A stretch of 19,630 nucleotides of DNA from a candidate division TA06 bacterium (GTDB taxonomy: Bacteria > Ratteibacteria > UBA8468 > MWAK01): the NCBI GenBank assembly GCA_022704925.1, contig JAKJFK010000009.1:1-19630 (forward strand), written 5' to 3'. Positions 15,877 through 19,630 of this stretch are shown here, piece after piece. A model generated the notes under the pieces. It saw only the letters and a program-made list of their open reading frames with translations, was not told the origin of the DNA and searched no databases. Both the position numbers and the translations under genes were made by a program. The stretch's first letter is position 1. Each line of letters opens with the position of its first letter.

Positions 15877-16002
15877 TAAGAGATACTTCGATCCGCCTTT
15901 TGAAATAAGTTCGGCGAGACCTTCGGTCCGCCTTTTGAAGTGGGGCCGGCGAGACCTTCGGTCCGCCGTTCGGGATAAGGCCGGCGAGACCTTCGGTCCG
16001 CC
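15877..16002. repeat. Tandem 35-bp hairpin repeat array between convergent genes
   Basis: Three near-identical units start at 15912, 15947 and 15982, exactly 35 bp apart. Each begins with a 21-bp invariant core (CGGCGAGACCTTCGGTCC followed by GCC) and ends with a variable 14-bp tail. A fourth, degenerate copy lies just upstream at about 15879-15908 (GAGATACTTCGATCCGCC). The core folds into an 8-bp stem, GGCG/CGCC plus GACC/GGTC, with one bulged A and a TTC loop. The array is not CRISPR-like: the repeats and the spacing are too short and the spacers resemble each other. Confidence 0.85.
15913..15936 (+). terminator. Probable intrinsic terminator after the YggS gene
   Basis: The first full repeat unit makes a GC-rich 8-bp stem (left arm 15913-15921, right arm 15925-15932) directly followed by TTTT (15933-15936). 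The degenerate upstream copy also ends in CCGCCTTTT. T runs are present only in the plus direction, so the yggS transcript is the likelier target. Confidence 0.5.
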
Positions 16003-16010
16003 TCTGAAAC

Positions 16011-16478
16011 TCAGTCTTCCGTCAGCGGTTTGACGAAGATACAGGCCGCCAGGCCCTCGTCGAGCGCGAACTGCGAATTCCCTACCTGGACAATGTAGGC
16101 CGGGAACTTCTGGAGCAGGGTGATCTTCAATCCCGGCAGGATTCCCAGGGCCATCAGCTTTTCCAGCCGTGACCGGTCATGCACCCGGAGCGAGGATACC
16201 TCGGCCGGCCGGTTTCTTTCCAGCTCGGTCAGGACTGCTTCGCCGGCCCCGGCCGGTTTCGTTGTTTGAATCCGGCTGGCCGCCGGCCCGCCCCAGCACC
16301 AGCCTTTTCCGAACCTCCGCCGTCGCGCCCCGGTCCCTGTTTCCGAACCGGTTTCGGCTATTTCCATGCCGCAGCCGGGGCAGCGGCGGCGGCCGCACCA
16401 GCGGGAAACCGGGCACCGCTGGCAGGGGCTCGGCGCCGATTTGGGATCGAACTCCAGGCCGCAGAATGAGCATTTCAT
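16011..16478 (-). CDS. feoA: FeoA-domain protein with Cys-rich N-terminal domain
   Basis: The 155-residue protein has two parts. Residues 1-40 are a Cys-rich knuckle (MKCSFCGLEFDP, then CQRCPVSRWCGRRRCPGCG) with CxxC-type pairs suited to zinc or an Fe-S cluster. A basic linker follows, and residues about 80-155 form a FeoA SH3-like domain (VLTELERN; DRSRLEKLMALGILPGLKITLLQ; FALDEGLAACIFV). FeoA is a small cytoplasmic partner that supports FeoB-driven ferrous-iron import. The ATG 16478 overlaps the feoB stop as ATGA, and the gene ends the operon just before the hairpin repeats. Most FeoA proteins are only about 75-85 residues, so the N-terminal addition is unusual; a redox or iron-sensing role is inference. 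Confidence 0.87.
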   Translation of the reverse strand: MKCSFCGLEFDPKSAPSPCQRCPVSRWCGRRRCPGCGMEIAETGSETGTGARRRRFGKGWCWGGPAASRIQTTKPAGAGEAVLTELERNRPAEVSSLRVHDRSRLEKLMALGILPGLKITLLQKFPAYIVQVGNSQFALDEGLAACIFVKPLTED

Positions 16479-17932
16479 AGGTTGATCCCCAGCAGGTTCA
16501 GGCCGAGATTGAGGAAGAACCCGACCGTGAAGGAGAAGAAGAGGGTGAAGATCGAGATCGAGACTCCGACCTTCCAGCCCCGCTCCTTGATGTTCATCAG
16601 GAACTGGGCGACGCAGGGCAGGAAAAGGGTCAGGGTAACTGCGGCCACCAGCAGCTGGTTGCCGCTGAGCAGGCCGGCCTTCTTGAGATCGTAAAGGCCG
16701 CCGGCGCCGTAGTCGCGACGGAAGAAACCGAAGAGGAAGGCGACCGCCGTTTCCGCCGGCAGCCCCAGCCAGCGGACCGGGAAGGTCAGGATCCGCACCA
16801 GCAGATCGAAGAGGTGGGAGAGGCGTCCGGCCCAGATGAGCAGGCTGGCGAAGATGAACATCGGCATTATTTCCAGGAAGTACCACTTGATCCGGGCACC
16901 GGTCTTGACCAGGATGTTGGAAAACAGCGGCCGCCGCAGCAGCGGGATTTCCAGGTAAAAATCGGGCGGATCGCCCGGTACCAGACGGGAGGCCAGGAAG
17001 CCGGCCAGCAGGAAGACGGCCAGGATGATCATCGCCCAGACCGCGATGCCGGCCGGTTTTTCGGCCAGCAGCGAGAAGATCACCCCCAGTTGGGCGGCGC
17101 AGGGTACGGCCAGGGCCAGCAGCAGGGTGGCGATGAATCGCTCCCGGCGGGTCGGCAGGGTCCGGGTCACCAGGGTGGCCATAGTGTCGCAGCCCAGCCC
17201 CAGCACCAGCGGGATCACCGCCCGGCCGGTCAGGCCGATCTTCTTGAAGAACCGGTCCAGCAGCAGGGCCAGCCGGGGAAGATAGCCGGTATCCTCCAGC
17301 ACGGCGAAGGCCAGGAAGAAGGTGGTCACGATGGGCAGGATCAGGGCCACCGCGTAGCGCACCCCCAGGGTGATGATGCCGTATTCGCCGGTGAAGAGTT
17401 CCCTCAGGGCCGGCCAGGGCAGCCAGCGGTTCGATGCCCCGGTCAGCCAGGGCGTGAGGCGCTGGTTGAAGAGATGCTCCTCGAGCAGGTCCACCAGCAC
17501 GCCGGCCCCGAAACGGCCCACGAAGAGATAGAGCCCGAAATAAAGGATCAGGAAGAGGATCGGCAGGCCGGTGACCGGGTTGATCATCAGCCGGCTGAGC
17601 TGGAGCTGAAAATCGGCCACCGCCGAGCGTTTCTGGCAGCAGATGGTCTCAGCCGCCAGCCGGCTGGCCCGGGCCTGGTAGTAGCGGGCGATCAGGTAGG
17701 CCGGCGGTTCGTCGAGCCGCTCCTTCAATTCGGTCACCAGCCCGGCGATTTCGGTCCAGGCCTCCGGTTCCTTTTCCCGCACCAGCTGAAGCATCTCCTG
17801 GTCGTCCTGGATCAGGAGTAGGGCCACGAAATCTGGCCGGAATCCGTAATCGGCCTTCAGCCGGGCCGCGATCCGCTTCCGGTAATCGGCCGCCAGCCGC
17901 TGGTACCTGGCCTCAGGTTTTTCGTTGCTCAT
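16475..17932 (-). CDS. feoB: FeoB membrane (permease) half, separate gene
   Basis: This 485-residue protein corresponds to the membrane part of FeoB, with about 100 soluble residues (linked to the GDI/spacer region) before the first helix (VTGLPILFLILYFGLYLFVG). The two Gate domains show GLGCDTMATLVTRTL (Cys248) with AVPCAAQLGV (Cys278), and FLPCVAQF (Cys440). The classical versions are GCNVPA and SCSARLPV, so this belongs to a divergent FeoB subgroup of the type I recall from anaerobes. The GTPase domain is on a separate frame ending at 17913, overlapping by 20 bp. AAGGAG lies 16 bp before the ATG, within the upstream gene. The length and clean start suggest a natural split rather than an error, but a frameshift cannot be fully excluded. 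Confidence 0.92.
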   Translation of the reverse strand: MSNEKPEARYQRLAADYRKRIAARLKADYGFRPDFVALLLIQDDQEMLQLVREKEPEAWTEIAGLVTELKERLDEPPAYLIARYYQARASRLAAETICCQKRSAVADFQLQLSRLMINPVTGLPILFLILYFGLYLFVGRFGAGVLVDLLEEHLFNQRLTPWLTGASNRWLPWPALRELFTGEYGIITLGVRYAVALILPIVTTFFLAFAVLEDTGYLPRLALLLDRFFKKIGLTGRAVIPLVLGLGCDTMATLVTRTLPTRRERFIATLLLALAVPCAAQLGVIFSLLAEKPAGIAVWAMIILAVFLLAGFLASRLVPGDPPDFYLEIPLLRRPLFSNILVKTGARIKWYFLEIMPMFIFASLLIWAGRLSHLFDLLVRILTFPVRWLGLPAETAVAFLFGFFRRDYGAGGLYDLKKAGLLSGNQLLVAAVTLTLFLPCVAQFLMNIKERGWKVGVSISIFTLFFSFTVGFFLNLGLNLLGINL

Positions 17933-18473
17933 GGGCGGTCAAAATGATCTCCTTCAGCTTGTCAATGCCGCGGCCGGTGGTCGAGACGGTGGCCGCCGCC
18001 GGCAACCCCAGTTCCCTTTCCAGGCGTTCCAGGTCGATGCGCAGGCCCAGCTTCTCGGCGTCATCCATGATGTTCAGGACCAGCACCAGGGAGAGGCCGG
18101 CCTCCCGCAGCTGGAGGGTCAGGGGCAGCATCCGTTCCAGGTTCTTGGCGTCGATTACGTGCAGGACCAGCTCCGGCCGCTCCAGCCTCAGAATGTCGCG
18201 CGCCACCCGCTCCTCCTCGGTGAGCGGCAGCAGGGAGTAGAGGCCCGGGGTATCGATCACCTCGAACTCCACCTCTCCGATCCGGGCCTGCCCCCGGCTG
18301 ACCTCCACGGTGGTACCGGGATAATTGGAGACGATCAGGTAGGAGTTAGTGAGTCGGTTGAAGAGCGAGGACTTGCCGACATTGGGGCTGCCCACCAGGG
18401 CCAGCCGCGGCCGGCCCGGACCGGCTTCGAACGGCCTTTTCCCGTTCTTTCTGACGTTGTTAATTTCGGTCAT
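17913..18473 (-). CDS. feoB: FeoB GTPase (G) domain, separate gene
   Basis: This 186-residue protein is the N-terminal G domain of FeoB, which binds and hydrolyses GTP to gate ferrous-iron import. All motifs are present: P-loop GSPNVGKSS (residues 28-36), switch I NYPGTTVEV, DTPGLYSL (74-81), NIMDDAEKLG (134-137 as NxxD) and a G5-like STTGRGIDKLKE near 164-175. The GDI-like helical region that follows in one-piece FeoB is largely carried by the downstream gene. The ATG 18473 lies 14 bp inside the end of fur, so regulator and transporter are translationally linked; AAAGGCGGG precedes it. An open frame upstream of the ATG exists only because it overlaps fur. Confidence 0.95.
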   Translation of the reverse strand: MTEINNVRKNGKRPFEAGPGRPRLALVGSPNVGKSSLFNRLTNSYLIVSNYPGTTVEVSRGQARIGEVEFEVIDTPGLYSLLPLTEEERVARDILRLERPELVLHVIDAKNLERMLPLTLQLREAGLSLVLVLNIMDDAEKLGLRIDLERLERELGLPAAATVSTTGRGIDKLKEIILTAHEQRKT

Positions 18474-18921
18474 CCGGCCCGCCTTTCTTCCGGCATTCCG
18501 GGCAGATCCCGTATAATTCCAGCCGGTGACGCTCCATCTGGAAACCGTGTTTTCGGCCGAGTTTCTCCTGGAGCTGTTCCAGAGTCGGATCAAAGACCTC
18601 GACCAGCCGGCCGCAGCGGGTGCAGACCAGGTGGTCGTGATGGTCGTGCCGGTAAAGGTGTTCGTAGCGGACCGGTTCGTTCTCCAGTTTTATCGGGCGG
18701 CAGAGTCCGCAGTCGCAGAAGATCTTCAAGCTCCGGTAAACGGTGGCGTAACCCACCGAGGGTAATCGCCGCCTGGCCAGCTGGTAGAGCTGATCGGCCG
18801 TCAGGTGGCGCTCGGCCCGCAGAAAAACGTCCAGGATCTCTTCCCGCACCCGGCTGCGGTTCAGCCGCCGGTCCGCCAGGAACTTTTGCAGTACCTCGGT
18901 TTCCGTGTTTCCAGTCTTCAT
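18460..18921 (-). CDS. fur: Ferric uptake regulator Fur
   Basis: Fur represses iron-uptake genes when loaded with Fe2+. The 153-residue protein (from ATG 18921) shows the DNA-binding part (LNRSRVREEILDVFLRAERH; LPSVGYATVYRSLKIF) with metal-ligand His39 in ERHLTADQLY, then the sensor region YRHDHHDHLVCTRCGRLVEVF with Glu108, and the zinc pairs CTRC and CPEC. This is the complete canonical set, unlike the other Fur-family protein in the window. Alternative starts are ATG 18936 (no Shine-Dalgarno) and ATG 18969, which lies inside the predicted -10 and is therefore unlikely; 18921 has a weak CCGGAAAA. A strong Fur box sits between promoter and gene, so the operon is probably self-repressed. Its end overlaps the feoB GTPase gene by 14 bp. 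Confidence 0.95.
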   Translation of the reverse strand: MKTGNTETEVLQKFLADRRLNRSRVREEILDVFLRAERHLTADQLYQLARRRLPSVGYATVYRSLKIFCDCGLCRPIKLENEPVRYEHLYRHDHHDHLVCTRCGRLVEVFDPTLEQLQEKLGRKHGFQMERHRLELYGICPECRKKGGPDDRN

Positions 18922-18948
18922 TTTTCCGGCCGTCATATTTATTTCAAT

Positions 18949-18967
18949 GAAAATGAAAATCAATATC
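18949..18967 (-). promoter_or_regulatory. Fur box controlling the fur-feoB-feoA operon
   Basis: On the minus strand GATATTGATTTTCATTTTC matches the E. coli 19-bp Fur consensus GATAATGATAATCATTATC at 15 positions. It starts directly after the -10 hexamer and covers the expected transcription start near 18961, an ideal place for repression. Confidence 0.8.
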
Positions 18968-18997
18968 ATTTTACCCGGTCGGCGGTCCCGGTGTCAA
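18968..18997 (-). promoter_or_regulatory. Sigma70 promoter of the fur-feo operon
   Basis: Reading the minus strand, TTGACA (18997-18992) and TAAAAT (18973-18968) are separated by 18 bp, the same elements and spacing as in front of the zinc operon. The Fur box follows immediately. Confidence 0.7.
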
Positions 18998-19019
18998 CCC
19001 GGTTCGGTTCCGGTTGGCC

Positions 19020-19051
19020 TTGACAAACCGGCCGGGGGGGGGGGGTATTAT
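19020..19051 (+). promoter_or_regulatory. Promoter with a 12-G tract in its spacer (possible phase-variable switch)
   Basis: TTGACA (19020-19025) and TATTAT (19046-19051) are 20 bp apart, and 12 of those spacer bases are an uninterrupted G run (19034-19045). The spacing is longer than the optimal 17 bp. Loss of three G by replication slippage would restore it. It drives the secreted-protein gene at 19122. It is divergent from the fur promoter, with 22 bp between the two -35 elements. Confidence 0.55.
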
Positions 19052-19109
19052 AAGATCGAAATAGGCGCGGGTGTGCCGTCTGTTTTTTTGATTGTCCCAA
19101 AAATCCACC

Positions 19110-19115
19110 GGGAGG
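19110..19115 (+). promoter_or_regulatory. Shine-Dalgarno GGGAGG for the secreted-protein gene
   Basis: GGGAGG ends 6 bp before the ATG at 19122 and fixes the start of the incomplete gene that follows. A small hairpin (stem 19064-19068/19073-19077) and a T7 run (19083-19089) lie in the leader before it. Confidence 0.75.
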
Positions 19116-19121
19116 TAAGTG

Positions 19122-19630
19122 ATGCCCCACGGATTTGGGTACCGTATCCGTTTTCTTCGCATTTTCCTCCTTCTGACCCTATCCGTTATTGCAGCAATTA
19201 TAATCTTTCCCGCATTCTCTTACTCCCAGCCGTCCCTGCTGGCCGAGCACGCCTACATCCGCAAATCCCATCAGTTCGACCGGGGCGCGGTTCATGTCTT
19301 CCTGAAAAATCCCGGCGTCACGGCAGTTGAGGTGGAGGAGGTCTGCCTCAACGGCGCCCGGCTGGAGGACCTGCCCAACGCAACCGCCGTCTGGACTCAA
19401 GTTTTACCGAGCCCGATTCCGCCGGGCGAAGTTTCCGACCTGACGATCATGCTGCCCCGGGCCGCCGCCAACTATAAACTCCCCCTGGAGGTAAAGGTGA
19501 AGCTGCAAACCGGGGAGATCCTGACGATACCCGTTGACCAGGTCAACGGCCCTTTTAAAATCACCGGCAGCTACTTTTCCGATAACCTCGACCAGGTCTA
19601 CATCTACCTGCAGAACACCGGCCAGACCAG
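19122..19630 (+). CDS. Secreted or surface protein of unknown function, 3'-truncated
   Basis: An open frame starts at ATG 19122, after a good ribosome-binding site, and is still open at the window edge (about 169 residues seen). The N-terminus is a clear signal peptide or anchor: basic residues (YRIRFLR), then a long hydrophobic stretch (IFLLLTLSVIAAIIIFPAF), then SYSQPSLLAEHAY. The rest is beta-rich with what look like two related strands-and-turn blocks: GAVHVFLKNPGVTAVEVEEV followed by CLNG, and VYIYLQNTGQT near the end, each preceded by an extended approach segment (YIRKSHQFDRG; FKITGSYFSDNLDQ). This suggests repeated immunoglobulin-like or CARDB-like modules of an extracellular protein. 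I recognise no family. Its promoter contains the poly-G tract, so surface expression may vary. The length and C-terminal anchor are unknown. Confidence 0.78.
   Translation, partial: MPHGFGYRIRFLRIFLLLTLSVIAAIIIFPAFSYSQPSLLAEHAYIRKSHQFDRGAVHVFLKNPGVTAVEVEEVCLNGARLEDLPNATAVWTQVLPSPIPPGEVSDLTIMLPRAAANYKLPLEVKVKLQTGEILTIPVDQVNGPFKITGSYFSDNLDQVYIYLQNTGQT

Noticed and set aside
15912-16002. CRISPR-like repeat array
   Set aside because: Core repeats are 21 bp with 14-bp spacers, the spacers resemble one another, and no cas genes are present; a hairpin/terminator repeat fits better.
16814-17821. Long plus-strand frame rich in Gln/Gly/His
   Set aside because: It is antisense to the feoB membrane gene and has no recognisable domain; its composition is that of a shadow frame.

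Overview
The window is strongly GC-rich, gene-dense bacterial DNA with protein genes on both strands. No rRNA, tRNA, CRISPR array, insertion sequence or phage gene was seen, and no gene-free stretch exceeds about 200 bp. A predicted outer-membrane beta-barrel points to a diderm. A GH57 amylase, an unusual iron-uptake operon (fur, split feoB, Cys-rich FeoA), a COG0731-type radical SAM protein and CxxC-tailed PyrE together suggest an anaerobic, deltaproteobacterium-like or candidate-phylum organism. I cannot name the taxon from sequence alone.

Layout. Positions 2-10291 (+) hold a long co-directional run: glycogen synthase (5' end cut off), a GH57 glycosidase, an L-fucose/L-arabinose-isomerase-like enzyme, a DUF1015 protein, pyrE, an MFS transporter, a slipin (SPFH) protein, prephenate dehydrogenase tyrA and an alpha/beta-hydrolase esterase. 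Most junctions are very short or overlap. Positions 14163-10309 (-) form one compact operon: a Fur-family regulator (probably Zur-like), a predicted outer-membrane channel, znuA (frameshifted), znuC and znuB. It is driven by a TTGACA-N18-TAAAAT promoter that overlaps a Fur-type operator. Positions 14268-15862 (+) hold a radical SAM protein overlapping a YggS/PROSC PLP protein, followed by an array of 35-bp hairpin repeats. Positions 18921-16011 (-) are a ferrous-iron operon: fur, feoB GTPase half, feoB membrane half, and FeoA with a Cys-rich N-terminus. Each gene overlaps the next, and a 15/19 Fur box lies at the promoter. From 19122 (+) a secreted protein of unknown function runs off the end; its putative promoter has a 12-G run between -35 and -10.

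How it works together. Two metal-uptake operons each begin with their own Fur-family repressor and share the same core promoter geometry, which implies autoregulated zinc (or Mn/Zn) and iron import. The left part combines alpha-glucan metabolism (glgA, GH57) and sugar isomerisation with housekeeping genes. The points most worth checking are the poly-G promoter (possible phase variation), the hairpin repeat array, the naturally split FeoB, the 5-bp-repeat frameshift in znuA, and the apparently leaderless zur-like transcript with the operator on its -10.
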